Positions 18,373 to 27,112 of a DNA stretch of 64,000 bases are shown here, one piece after another. The position numbers were made by a program, and so were the translations under genes. Position 1 is the stretch's first letter; every line of letters starts with the position of its first letter. The notes beneath the pieces were generated by a model, which saw nothing but the letters and a program-made list of their open reading frames with translations, had not been told where the DNA came from and did not search any database. The DNA is from Pseudomonas segetis (GTDB taxonomy: Bacteria; Pseudomonadota; Gammaproteobacteria; Pseudomonadales; Pseudomonadaceae), in NCBI RefSeq assembly GCF_900188155.1, contig NZ_FZOG01000005.1:62001-126000 (forward strand). Direction: 5' to 3'.

Positions 18373-19667
18373 GGTTCATCACGGATTGCCGGGAAAGTTG
18401 TTCTTGATCTTCATGAAAAAGAATTCGCTGTCCCGGTAGCCGTACGCCATCCGCTTGATGACCTTAATCCTGTTATTGATTCCCTCCAGTTGCCCGGTGT
18501 GCATCGGCCACCGCACCCTGCTCAGGATGCCGCGCCAGTAGCCCTTCAGGCGTTTAGCGAACTGCTTCAGCGCCGGTATCGCGCTCTCATCGGCCAGCCG
18601 TAACCACTGTTTCCACGCTGATCGCCAACCCCAAGCCGTAGTCGGTGACCACAGCGCTTTGAGTTCTGCCTTCATCAGATAAACCGTCATCAACGATTGG
18701 TTAGCCGCCAGCAAATCCTGCAGGTGTACCCGCTGATCTTCACGTTTGAGATTTTCTGGATTACGCAGCAGTAGCCAGCGTGCTTGCTTGATCACCTTGC
18801 GGGCAGGTTTGTCGTGACGCAACCGGTTAGCCTCGTCGACACGGACCCGATCAATCACTTCTCGGCCATATTTGGCGACCACATGGAAAAGGTCGTAGAC
18901 CACTCGCGCTTTGGGGCAATGTTGACGAACCTCCAGGTCAAAAGCGGTGTTCATATCCATTGCCACCGCTTCGATGCGAGCACAACCCGCTGGCCCTAGT
19001 TCTTCGAAGAAAGGCCTGAGCGCCGCTCGGCTGCGGCCCTCACCGATCCACAGCACTCTTCGTGTATCCGCATCCAAAACCACGCTGGCGTAACGATGGC
19101 CTTTGAACAAGGCGAACTCATCCATCACCAGACGTCGCGGTTGCGCCTTTGGCAAGACGCTCAACGTCGCTTGCAGAGCTCGACGCTCCAGCAATCGAAC
19201 GGTGCCCCAATGCAGCCCAAACATCTGCGCTACGTGTAGCGTGGGGAGATGCTCGCAAGCTTGAATGACCGCCTCTGCCAGACGCCGCGTCATACGGGAG
19301 TAGCGATCCAACCAACTCGTTTGCCACAATCACGGCAGCCAACCCGCCTGAGCAACACGCTCAGGCGTACTGCACGACCGAGAATCGGCAAGTCACGAAC
19401 GCTACGTCTGCAATACTCATGCGTGGTTGAGCAGGGTTTTTGGCAGCCACCACAGGAAGGGAGTCGGGTGGTGTGGGGAATCAGGTCGATCTCAAGCGCG
19501 TCGCCATCAGGCTTGATCGTAACGACAGAAAAGCCCTCCCAAAAAGGAAGGAAAGTATTAATATCACGCATAAGAACGCCGGTTTGTTAGATGTGTTTGC
19601 TCGCACGAACATCATCAATCAAATCGGCGTTCTTGTTTCTGTGTTTCCCGGCAATCCGTGATGAACC
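18373..19667 (-). mobile_element. ISL3-family insertion sequence, 1295 bp
   Basis: Ends are perfect 24-bp inverted repeats (18373-18396 and 19644-19667) flanked by an 8-bp direct repeat AAACATTA (18365-18372, 19668-19675), the duplication size known for ISL3. Inside is a single transposase gene on the minus strand. A second inverted pair (AAGAACGCCGGTTTG near 19568 and AATCGGCGTTCTTG near 19622) lies at the promoter end. Intact ends and duplication indicate a recent insertion, though the transposase reading frame is broken. Confidence 0.95.
18379..19571 (-). pseudogene. ISL3 transposase, split by a frameshift
   Basis: The N-terminal part (19290-19571, 93 residues) has the Cys-rich zinc-binding region (SCGGCQKPC and GCRDCGK) and stops after WIATPV. 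The rest (18379-19329, 316 codons) has a helix-turn-helix (HVAQMFGLHWGTV) and the DDE residues: RLVMDEFALFKGH, AVAMDMN, and HTGQLEGINNRIK with Glu. The two frames overlap in about 19290-19329, so a single indel there separates them. The C-terminus (NFPGNP) is encoded inside the left inverted repeat. Whether a -1 ribosomal shift could rescue it is open; no classic slippery heptamer was seen. Confidence 0.85.
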
Positions 19668-19675
19668 AAACATTA
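19668..19675. repeat. 8-bp target-site duplication, right copy
   Basis: AAACATTA abuts the right end of the ISL3 element and matches 18365-18372. Confidence 0.9.
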
Positions 19676-19682
19676 GGCCTCA

Positions 19683-19814
19683 TTGCGTTCGAGCAAGTAT
19701 TTGGCCAGCGCCTTGAGCCGTTGTGCGCGTTGTTGGAAGTCCATCGCCATCAGTTCGTTGATGCCGCGTTGGCGTGCGTATGCAATTGCTTCCAGCGAAG
19801 TCCAGTGACTCTTC
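19683..19814 (-). pseudogene. Duplicated 5' fragment of paaZ
   Basis: These 132 bp match 54462-54592 inside the intact paaZ except for one substitution and a one-base insertion. They correspond to about paaZ residues 38-81. The orientation is the same as intact paaZ. The copy begins 7 bp beyond the ISL3 target duplication and stops exactly where a truncated dehydrogenase gene begins. It is a recombination scar, not a gene. Confidence 0.92.
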
Positions 19815-20198
19815 ATGGTGCAAGCGGCGTTGAGCCGTCTTTACGATGCCGGGCGAATCATCAACATATCTTCCGGGCTGGCCACGCGTCCCTTGCCGGT
19901 CGTTCCCATCTACTCGATGGCCAAGGCGGCTATCAACAACCTGACCCATGCCCTCGCCATGGAACTCGGGCCGCGCGGGATCACTGTGAACGCCGTGGCG
20001 CCAGGTTGGACACGCACGGACATGAACGCCGCTGTGCGCGAGAACGCCGAAATGGTCAAGGCAATTGAGGCCGATACCGCACTGGGGCGTTTCGGCGAAA
20101 CTTCGGACATTGCCTCGATCGTTGCGTTTCTTGCCAGCGACGATGCCCGTTGGGTCACTGGGCAGGTGATCGAAGCCAGTGGCGGATACAAGCTCTGA
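19815..20198 (+). pseudogene. Short-chain dehydrogenase, 3' half only
   Basis: The frame encodes about 127 C-terminal residues of an SDR: RIINISSG (catalytic Ser region), YSMAKAA (YxxxK catalytic motif), ELGPRGITVNAVAPGWTRTDM and the terminal ASGGYKL. The N-terminal Rossmann TGxxxGxG half is missing because the frame starts at the junction with the paaZ fragment at about 19815. It differs from the intact SDR at 42909. Probably non-functional; product unlikely to bind NAD(P). Confidence 0.88.
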
Positions 20199-20349
20199 TC
20201 CAACTGGACCTAAACCCTGACATTGGCGAGTGTCTTGCCCGGTCGTGAGGTGACAATCTTTGCGGGATATTCACATCCTGAAATAGCCAGTGTGGGGAAC
20301 TCGATGAATTTCCAACTGGCATTCATACGATTCTACTTTTAGGCTTCAT

Positions 20350-21393
20350 TCAAACAGGCCGGCAGCCAAGTTGCAGCTCCACGCACAGCCCGCCTCCTTG
20401 CCGGTTGCATAGGCTAATTGAGCCGCCCATGGTGTTCATTAGTTGCTGCGCGATCGCCAAGCCCAAGCCATTCCCTCGAATGCAGGTGTTTTTCTTTTCA
20501 TCTGCTCGGTAGAAAGGTTTGAGTACGTCAGCCAACAGCTGCTCTGCAATGCCAGGACCGCGGTCTTGTACCTTGATTGATAGCCTGGCGTCTGTAACCG
20601 CTACCGTCACGGCTGCTGCCCCAGCGTATTTCAGGGCGTTATCTACAAGATTGGTCAAAACTCTGCGTAGCGCTATGGGTTTTGCATCAATCAAGGCATT
20701 ACTCTTTCCAGCGCAATACACCCGTTGCCTGGTGTCTTGGTAGTCGAAGATCAGACTCTCAATAAAGGCATCAACATCAATGGTGCAGCTGCTTTCCTCG
20801 ATAAGATGAACACTGCGCGCATAGTCGATGCCTTCACGCACCAGATGCTCTACCTCCTGTAAATCCTTGAAAAGCTTTTCACGGTAGAAGGAGTCGCCCA
20901 TGCATTCAGCTCGAAGCCGCATACGTGTAATGGGGGCCTGTAAATCATGAGAAATAGAACCGAGAACCTGCACCCGCTGTTGTAAATACTCAGTAACCCT
21001 TCTTTGCATGCCATTGAATGCGGCAACGACTTTGACAACCTCAGTCGGACCTTCCTCCTCTAAGTATTCGGGGCTTGCAGGGTCTAGCGTATTCAAGACT
21101 TGCTCAAAACTGTGCAGAGGTTGGGTTATGAGTCGTGCCGTTAGCCAAGTAGCTGCAAGTATCAATACGATGCCGAGTAGAGCGCCGATGAGAAAGGAGG
21201 GGCTAGTGCTGCTGAGTTCGAGCTGATCGAAGTTCTTATGCACTTCCCACAGGAGGCTGTGAGTCAGGACCAGGCCCAATATGAACAGGCTGAACAGCCG
21301 AAAACTTAAAGACCGAACCCCAGATAGCGCGAGAGACTTATCGCCTTCTGAAGATTTGCTGTGCGCTGGTAGAGTGTGTTCAAAGCGGTTCAT
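20350..21393 (-). CDS. Orphan sensor histidine kinase without periplasmic domain
   Basis: 347 residues from ATG 21393, which has AGGAG upstream. There are two membrane helices close together (about 30-47 and 70-92), leaving only about 20 residues between them. A HAMP-like linker follows, then the H-box GSISHDLQAPITRMRLRAE, N-box LVDNALKYAG and G-boxes DRGPGIAEQ and GNGLGLAIAQQL. The kinase core is a clear paralogue of the kinase at 47709, which has about 130 residues between its helices. No response regulator lies beside it. It may phosphorylate the regulator encoded at 46972, or act constitutively (inference). Confidence 0.88.
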   Translation of the reverse strand: MNRFEHTLPAHSKSSEGDKSLALSGVRSLSFRLFSLFILGLVLTHSLLWEVHKNFDQLELSSTSPSFLIGALLGIVLILAATWLTARLITQPLHSFEQVLNTLDPASPEYLEEEGPTEVVKVVAAFNGMQRRVTEYLQQRVQVLGSISHDLQAPITRMRLRAECMGDSFYREKLFKDLQEVEHLVREGIDYARSVHLIEESSCTIDVDAFIESLIFDYQDTRQRVYCAGKSNALIDAKPIALRRVLTNLVDNALKYAGAAAVTVAVTDARLSIKVQDRGPGIAEQLLADVLKPFYRADEKKNTCIRGNGLGLAIAQQLMNTMGGSISLCNRQGGGLCVELQLGCRPV

Positions 21394-21880
21394 GGTGTTG
21401 CTCCTGTTCACCCTCACCGCAGGCATCCATCTGTCTTATCTGGTTGGCGGTGCTTGTCGGTTCGTGATGCTTCAATTTCGCGAGCCGCTGAACGCTTGTA
21501 TAGGGCTGCCCGCTTGCGGTATTCCCACGCAGCTTCATATCACCAGATAGCCCCTGTCGAAACCATTGCACGATGGTGTCGGTTCGTGGGCGATGGTCGG
21601 ATTTATGAGTCGAATATCTGTGATTGAGATATGGCCGTGCTTGATGCAACGCCAAGTTGGTTCTACTCGGCCAGAGTTGAACGGTTAGCATTGGTCAGTA
21701 TTTTTCACTGCGTCATATGGCCTCAATGTAACGCCCTGTATCCAAGTGGGTGCAGGATACAGGGCGATGCCAATACCGGGCTCATCAGACACATACGAGA
21801 TACCTCGCGGGCATTAAATGGGTACCACTGAGACGACAACGACGGCTCGGCTAACCCCCATCGACCCAGAGGAAATGACT
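21394..21880. other. Divergent intergenic region (orphan kinase / DUF2790 gene)
   Basis: No convincing gene. It holds the candidate operator at 21738-21771. A minus-strand frame of about 100 codons (21380-21691) overlaps the kinase start and has no recognisable domain. Confidence 0.4.
21738..21771 (+). promoter_or_regulatory. Candidate response-regulator operator (site 1)
   Basis: GTATCCA (21738), GATACA (21756) and GATGCC (21766) reproduce the spacing GTATC-N13-GATAC-N5-GATnC seen at 46798 and 46867. It lies 110-140 bp upstream of the DUF2790 gene. Confidence 0.6.
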
Positions 21881-22144
21881 ATGAACCTTAAATCCATCAC
21901 CGCAGCGTGCATTTTCACCTCCCTGAGCCTGGGAGTACTGCCGGCAATGGCTCAAGCTGCTCAAGACCATGAACGCTACAGCTACGGCACCCAGCTCGAT
22001 GTCGCACAAGTGGTTTCGCTTACAGAAGCTCCAGCCCAGACCTGTGGTGTAGTCAGCGCGCACATGACCTACCTGGATTCAAAGGGGCATACCCAGGTAC
22101 TCGACTACAGCAAGCTCGCCCAAGTGTGCAGCCAGGGCGGTTGA
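21881..22144 (+). CDS. DUF2790 secreted small protein (locus A)
   Basis: 87 residues starting at ATG 21881, 8 nt after AGAGG (an upstream ATG at 21875 is too close). A signal peptide (about 1-24) precedes the DUF2790 core: YSYGTQLDVAQVVSLTEAPAQ, TCGVVSAHMTYLDSKG, LDYSKLAQVC, with two Cys. Function is unknown. It has a close paralogue at 46414-46677, also beside a TPQG-motif protein and a kinase of the same type. Likely periplasmic. The operator motif at 21738 suggests control by the two-component system of locus B. Confidence 0.85.
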   Translation: MNLKSITAACIFTSLSLGVLPAMAQAAQDHERYSYGTQLDVAQVVSLTEAPAQTCGVVSAHMTYLDSKGHTQVLDYSKLAQVCSQGG

Positions 22145-22193
22145 GCATTCTGCAACCTCAAGGCATGCCTTTAGACTTGAATAGGAAAACGTC

Positions 22194-22469
22194 ATGAAAA
22201 CTGCCAAGAAGCTGCTGGTTGCGATTGTTTTTTCTCTTGCGGGCGCTGCCGTTCATGCCAATGCTGCTGCTCAGGGCCAGCATTGCGATATGGGAGTGGC
22301 TCTTCAGTTGACATCCCTTGCTGCCCAAAGTGAACTTGATGGCCTGGTTGAGAATGGCTTCAGCCGTACGCCACAAGGTCGAAACCAGCAAATGATTGCG
22401 GAGGATGGCGCCAGCCACACCTTGCAGAACTATTGGCTGCATGGGCATCGCTCGGCGTACCCGGTTTGA
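22194..22469 (+). CDS. Small secreted protein with TPQG motif (locus A)
   Basis: 91 residues with a signal peptide (MKTAKKLLVAIVFSLAGAAVHANA). The mature part has one Cys (GQHCDMG) and the degenerate repeat ENGFSRTPQGR ... AEDGASHTLQ. The paralogue at 46121-46375 has VEDGASLTPQGR ... AENGASRTPQGK. I do not recognise a named family. It follows the DUF2790 gene by 49 bp and AGGAAAA precedes the ATG. Confidence 0.75.
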   Translation: MKTAKKLLVAIVFSLAGAAVHANAAAQGQHCDMGVALQLTSLAAQSELDGLVENGFSRTPQGRNQQMIAEDGASHTLQNYWLHGHRSAYPV

Positions 22470-22649
22470 GCATCGAAGCAAGGCAGTTGCTATATTTAGC
22501 CAGCTGCCTGCGTCGCCTTCCAGGGCAAACACCTGGGTTCTAGCGACTTGACCTTGGCTAGGGTCAAGTCGTGATGATCGTCAGTTAAAAACGTTCGCAA
22601 GAGCTGGGGTACTGAAGACTGGCCCGGCATTTCTGGCTGAGAAACGGGC

Positions 22650-24386
22650 TTAGCGCCTCCAGTTTCCAACCGCCAGATCCACGATTTCATCCGCGCGTCC
22701 GTTCATCACTGCCCGCAGCATATACAGGGAAAACCCCTTGGCCATCTGCGCAGTAATGCTCGGGGGCATTGCCAGTTCGGTGCGGCTGACGACGGCGTCA
22801 ATCAGGACAGGGCCTTTGTGGGCGAGTGCTTCGGCGATGCCGTCGCGGATTTGTCCGGGGTGCTCCAGGCGAATGCCATGGATACCGATGGCGCGGGCCA
22901 TGGAGGCAAAGTCAGGGTTGGTGAGATCGGTTCCGACGCTGAGGATGCCCGAGGATTTTTGTTCCAATTCGACGAATCCGAGCGCTCCGTTGTTGAACAC
23001 CACCACTTTCACAGGCAACTTAAGTTGGGCCAGGGTCAGGAAATCCCCCATGAGCATGGTGAAGCCGCCATCGCCGGACAACGAAATAACCTGTCGATCA
23101 CGATAGGTTGCCTGAGCACCAATAGCCTGGGCCAGGGCGTTGGCCATGGAGCCGTGTACGAACGACCCCAATAATCGGCGCTGGCCATTCATTGCCAGAT
23201 GACGCGCTGCCCATACCGTTGGGAGGCCAACGTCGCAACTAAACACAGCATCGGCGCTTGCCAGCTCACTAAGGGTATCGACGATCTGCTGCGGATGGAT
23301 GTGCCTACTACGCTGGGTTATCGCGGCTTGATCTGCGAGCGCGTGTTGGTTACGGTCATGATGTTCACGGGCACGTCGCAGGTGGTCGCTGTCGGTGTTA
23401 CGCCTGAGGCGTGGCAACAGGGCTTCAAGCGTGGCACGCACGTCGCCGACCAGACCGAGCTCTAGGTTGGCACGGCGACCAAGGTTCTCGATGCGTATAT
23501 CAACCTGTGCGATGCGCACGTTCTTACCACGGGGGTAGAACTGGCGATAGGGGAAGTCGGTGCCCAGCATTAGTAGCACATCGCAATCAAGCATCGCATA
23601 GTAACCGGAGGAGATGCCGATCAAGCCGGTCATTCCGACACTGTACTCGTTGTCGTAAGCCACATGCTCCTTGCCGCGCAGTGTATGTACAACCGGCGCC
23701 TGCAGGCGTTCGGCCAAGGCGATAACCTGCTTGTGCGCTCCGGCGCAGCCCGCACCGCAGAGCAAGGTGATACGCCGATCGCTATTGAGCAGGTCGGCCA
23801 GTTGCTGCAGTGACTTTATAGCTGGAGTCACCACGGGCATTGCCGGAAGCAGGTTGTCGATGCCCGGCAGCGGCGCATTTTCTGCCTTTTGCATGGCGAC
23901 GTCGCCGGGTATGACTACAACCGATACTCCGCGCTTGCCGACCGCTTCACGTATGGCGATCTCAAGAGTTCGTGGCATTTGCACATTGCTGGATATCAGT
24001 TCGCAGTAGTGACTGCACTCACTGAAATAGCTATGCGGATGTGTTTCTTGAAAGTAGCCCGAGCCGATCTCCGCCGATGGAATCTGCGCGGCAATCGCCA
24101 GCACCGGTACGCGTGAGCGATGTGCATCGAAAAGACCGTTGATCAGATGCAGGTTACCTGGGCCACAACTGCCTGCGCAGACAGCCAGTGAGCCCGTCAG
24201 GTGCGCTTCTGCCCCCGCTGCAAATGCCGCCACTTCTTCGTGACGAACATGGACCCACTGTATATCTCCACGACGCTGCACAACGTCGATGAGCCCATTG
24301 AGACTGTCTCCGACCACACCATAGATGCGCTTGATACCGGCGGCGACCAGTGTTTCGACGAATTGTTCGGCAACTGTCTTGGGCAT
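22650..24386 (-). CDS. poxB: Pyruvate dehydrogenase (quinone), PoxB-like TPP enzyme
   Basis: 578 residues from ATG 24386 with GAGGAA upstream. It is a three-domain thiamin-diphosphate enzyme: Pyr domain with catalytic Glu (VHVRHEEVAAFAAGAEA), central FAD/DHS-like domain, and PP domain with the TPP motif GDGGFTMLMGDFLTLAQLKLP...NN. Family knowledge: PoxB oxidatively decarboxylates pyruvate to acetate and CO2, passing electrons to ubiquinone. The C-terminal membrane-binding helix region is present. It is the last gene of a minus-strand operon with RidA and a P460 cytochrome, suggesting induction under stress (inference). Confidence 0.88.
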   Translation of the reverse strand: MPKTVAEQFVETLVAAGIKRIYGVVGDSLNGLIDVVQRRGDIQWVHVRHEEVAAFAAGAEAHLTGSLAVCAGSCGPGNLHLINGLFDAHRSRVPVLAIAAQIPSAEIGSGYFQETHPHSYFSECSHYCELISSNVQMPRTLEIAIREAVGKRGVSVVVIPGDVAMQKAENAPLPGIDNLLPAMPVVTPAIKSLQQLADLLNSDRRITLLCGAGCAGAHKQVIALAERLQAPVVHTLRGKEHVAYDNEYSVGMTGLIGISSGYYAMLDCDVLLMLGTDFPYRQFYPRGKNVRIAQVDIRIENLGRRANLELGLVGDVRATLEALLPRLRRNTDSDHLRRAREHHDRNQHALADQAAITQRSRHIHPQQIVDTLSELASADAVFSCDVGLPTVWAARHLAMNGQRRLLGSFVHGSMANALAQAIGAQATYRDRQVISLSGDGGFTMLMGDFLTLAQLKLPVKVVVFNNGALGFVELEQKSSGILSVGTDLTNPDFASMARAIGIHGIRLEHPGQIRDGIAEALAHKGPVLIDAVVSRTELAMPPSITAQMAKGFSLYMLRAVMNGRADEIVDLAVGNWRR

Positions 24387-24449
24387 GGCGAGGTTCCTCA
24401 AACTTGGTATGGAGCTCAAAGCCTTGGGGCGGAGGCAGATATTGGTGAT

Positions 24450-24833
24450 TCAATCGAGCACCCTGATCGCCTCGGCTTCGATGCAGAAATTTTGCGGCAT
24501 ACTGGCAACACCCACAGCAGCACGGGCCGGGTAGGGCTTGCTGAAGTATCCAGCCATGATCTGATTGGCCTTCGGTGCGTTGGTCAGGTCGGTGAGGTAG
24601 AGGTTGAGCTTGACCACCTTCGCAAGATCGCCACCGCTGGACTTGGAGACTGCACGCAGGTTGGCAAATCCATGGTGGAGTTGATGTCCAACCTTGGCGT
24701 TGCATGGTTGCAGAGTCAGCGGGTTGATTGGCAACTGGCCGGACAAGTACAGGGCATTGCCGCACTTGATTGCTTGGCTGTAGGTGCCGAGCGCAGCAGG
24801 AGCGTGCTCGGCTTGAATGGCTTGCAAGAGCAT
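24450..24833 (-). CDS. RidA-family (YjgF) protein
   Basis: 127 residues starting at ATG 24833 with GGAG upstream, the standard family length. GTYSQAIKCGNALYLSGQLPINP is the family signature and the conserved Arg of the active site lies in RAAVGVASMPQ. RidA proteins hydrolyse reactive enamine/imine intermediates. It lies 63 bp before poxB and overlaps nothing. The end of the P460 gene is 25 bp upstream, consistent with one operon. Its presence beside a decarboxylase suggests a damage-control role. Confidence 0.88.
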   Translation of the reverse strand: MLLQAIQAEHAPAALGTYSQAIKCGNALYLSGQLPINPLTLQPCNAKVGHQLHHGFANLRAVSKSSGGDLAKVVKLNLYLTDLTNAPKANQIMAGYFSKPYPARAAVGVASMPQNFCIEAEAIRVLD

Positions 24834-24858
24834 GTCGTTGCTCCGGTAGATGGACGGG

Positions 24859-25515
24859 TTATTCAGCGAGGGTTGGATAACCCTGGACATAGACCAAATC
24901 GCTCGAACGCGCAGGCTGGTGACATCCCAGGCACTCGTTGTGATCCTTGGTGGTTGTGACATTGGGCTGATTCGCGTCAAACCATGACCAGCCCCATCCA
25001 TCGCCCCATAACTTTGACTGCGGATAAGCATGCTTGCTGTCTTTGACCATTACGAACCAGCCTTTGAGCGTGGTGGCGTGGCTTACGGTTCCGGTGGTCA
25101 TGCCCGCAGTACTGGTATCGAAAACTTCCTTTACCAGCACTGTCCCGTCGGGGAAATGTCCCAGTTTTTTGTAGCTTTTCCCAGTGTTGGGGGAGGCATA
25201 CACCACATGCAGTTGTTTCGCGCCCTGGTCCTTGTCCGCAGCAACCGCCCAACTGCCAAGGAATTGGTATGTGTTGCGGTAATTGGCTGGTACGTGCAGG
25301 TTTCCGGCTGCATCACTGATAGCGGCGTAAGGGTGGCCAGGCTCGGCGGCCGTAGCCAATCCAGCACTTAATAGACAAGCCGCAAGCAGGATCGAATAAG
25401 GCAAGCAGTTCTTCAATCCCGGGCTTCTTGGGGGGATGGCTTGGCGTTTGGTTGACGATGACGGGCTGTACGAAGCAGCGGTGTTCGTGCGTTCCGGAGA
25501 TTTCTGGACAAGCAT
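24859..25515 (-). CDS. Cytochrome P460-family haem protein (first copy)
   Basis: 218 residues if started at ATG 25515 (GAGGG upstream); a start at 25548 is possible. An unusually long cytoplasmic N-tail precedes the signal/anchor segment (LPYSILLAACLLSAGLATAA). The mature P460 domain has HFPDGTVLVKEVFDT, and a c-type haem site CLGCH near the C-terminus. Family members are periplasmic; some oxidise hydroxylamine or NO, but the Lys cross-link typical of P460 cannot be judged here. It is in the operon MFS-P460-RidA-PoxB; a second P460 gene is at 41542. Confidence 0.8.
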   Translation of the reverse strand: MLVQKSPERTNTAASYSPSSSTKRQAIPPRSPGLKNCLPYSILLAACLLSAGLATAAEPGHPYAAISDAAGNLHVPANYRNTYQFLGSWAVAADKDQGAKQLHVVYASPNTGKSYKKLGHFPDGTVLVKEVFDTSTAGMTTGTVSHATTLKGWFVMVKDSKHAYPQSKLWGDGWGWSWFDANQPNVTTTKDHNECLGCHQPARSSDLVYVQGYPTLAE

Positions 25516-25687
25516 GGCGAAGCCCTCGGTTGATCGAACAAAGCACATCTGACGTGGGTCTGTGCGCTAGCGGTGTTCGATCAAAACATGAGGGGCAAGA
25601 GGGTTCGATTGCACGAAAGTGTTGGGCGATACCAAAGCATCATGCCGAGCGCAGGCTGTATCTGATTTGATGTCGAGGCTTGAAGCA

Positions 25688-26917
25688 CTATGTCTCGGAA
25701 AGATTCTTCAGCCTCACGCCTCTGGTTTCAGGTAGCAAGAGGGCAACGATCATGACCAGAATATAGGCGCATACCACATAGGTCGCGATCGCACCTGTGA
25801 TACCCATGGTTTCGGAGGTGACACCAATTACCGCTGGAGCAAGCCCGGCGATACCTCTGCCAAAGTTGTAGCAGAACCCCAACCCAGAGGCCCGCAGCTC
25901 TGTGGGGAATAGCTCGGTAAGTACCGATCCGATGACACCAAACATGCCGGTGGCCACAAAACCCAATGGAAAGCTGAGCAGCAGCATGGCTGTCGGGTAC
26001 AGGCTCAAGTTGGAGTACGTCAGTGCAATGCAGATCCCTCCCAGCGCGAACATGAGTAGGGTTGCCTTTCGTCCAGCTATGTCGCCAAGCCAGGAACCGG
26101 CGACATAACCCAAAAAGGAACCAGTCACCAGCACTGCCAGGTAAAGTCTGCTCTCAATAGTTGCAAGACCATGCTCGGCTTCAAGCATAGCGGGCCACCA
26201 TATTGCGATAGCCCAATAACCGCTATGCATCCCTGCAGCGAGTAAGCTGCCCAATATCGTTGATTTCAGATAGGGACCAGACAGTATTGCCCGCCATGAA
26301 AACTGTCGGCTTGAGCGCATAAATGCCTGAGGCTCTTTAAGCTTGAGGCGATAGATAAATATGGCAATCGCTGGCAACACACCCAGGATGAAGGTCACTC
26401 GCCATCCCAGCTCAGGCGGCAGCAGGGTCAGGCTGATCGCGGAGATAATTGCCGCAAGCCCCCAGCCAACTGCCCAACCACTTTGGGCCATGCCTACCAT
26501 TCTGCTGCGGACATTTGGCCCTGCTATCTCAGCGATAAATACCGCCCCGACCGCCAGCTCACCTCCGAAGCCTATGCCTTGAAGAGTCCGGGCTATAAGC
26601 AACTGATCAAAGTCAGCTGCGAGGCCACAAAGGCAAGTGGAAATCGCAAACCATAAAATGGTGAGCTTCAGCACCCGCAAACGGCCGAAGCGGTCAGCCA
26701 TCATTCCGGCAACCCAACCACCTAAAGCAGACGAGGTCAGTGTCGCGGCGCCAAGCAATCCGGCTTCAGAATGGCTCAGCCCCCAAGCAGCTAGCAGTAC
26801 TGGAAGAATAAAGGCATACAACTGAACGTCCAGTGAGTCGACGCTAAAACCACAGAACACAGTCCAGAATGAACGGCGAGCGTCTTTGTTTAATGAGCGG
26901 TACCAAAAGGGTTGCAT
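25688..26917 (-). CDS. MFS transporter (sialate/aromatic-acid permease type)
   Basis: About 409 residues if translated from ATG 26917; the longer frame to 27100 adds a region without membrane character. Twelve membrane helices are predicted. The loop 2-3 signature GMMADRFGRLRVLKL and loop 4 LQGIGFGGELAVGAV match the metabolite:H+ symporter group that includes NanT and PcaK. The substrate is not readable. It begins the run MFS-P460-RidA-PoxB on the minus strand, downstream of a second MFS gene. The ribosome site is weak. Confidence 0.8.
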   Translation of the reverse strand: MQPFWYRSLNKDARRSFWTVFCGFSVDSLDVQLYAFILPVLLAAWGLSHSEAGLLGAATLTSSALGGWVAGMMADRFGRLRVLKLTILWFAISTCLCGLAADFDQLLIARTLQGIGFGGELAVGAVFIAEIAGPNVRSRMVGMAQSGWAVGWGLAAIISAISLTLLPPELGWRVTFILGVLPAIAIFIYRLKLKEPQAFMRSSRQFSWRAILSGPYLKSTILGSLLAAGMHSGYWAIAIWWPAMLEAEHGLATIESRLYLAVLVTGSFLGYVAGSWLGDIAGRKATLLMFALGGICIALTYSNLSLYPTAMLLLSFPLGFVATGMFGVIGSVLTELFPTELRASGLGFCYNFGRGIAGLAPAVIGVTSETMGITGAIATYVVCAYILVMIVALLLPETRGVRLKNLSET

Positions 26918-27112
26918 GTTAATAGGTTGGGTTCCGTGTGGAAGTGGCAAATACCACAGTGCATTTTGGTGGTTTTCAATAGAACCAACCCTGCGTTTGA
27001 GCACATTTTGCTGGCTCGCAATGCTCCCTGCATGACTGTTTTCCAAGTCAGGTCCGCTTGCTGAAGATGAGCCCAGGACCAGAACAGCAATCCCTTGCAT
27101 GTCTACATGGCT

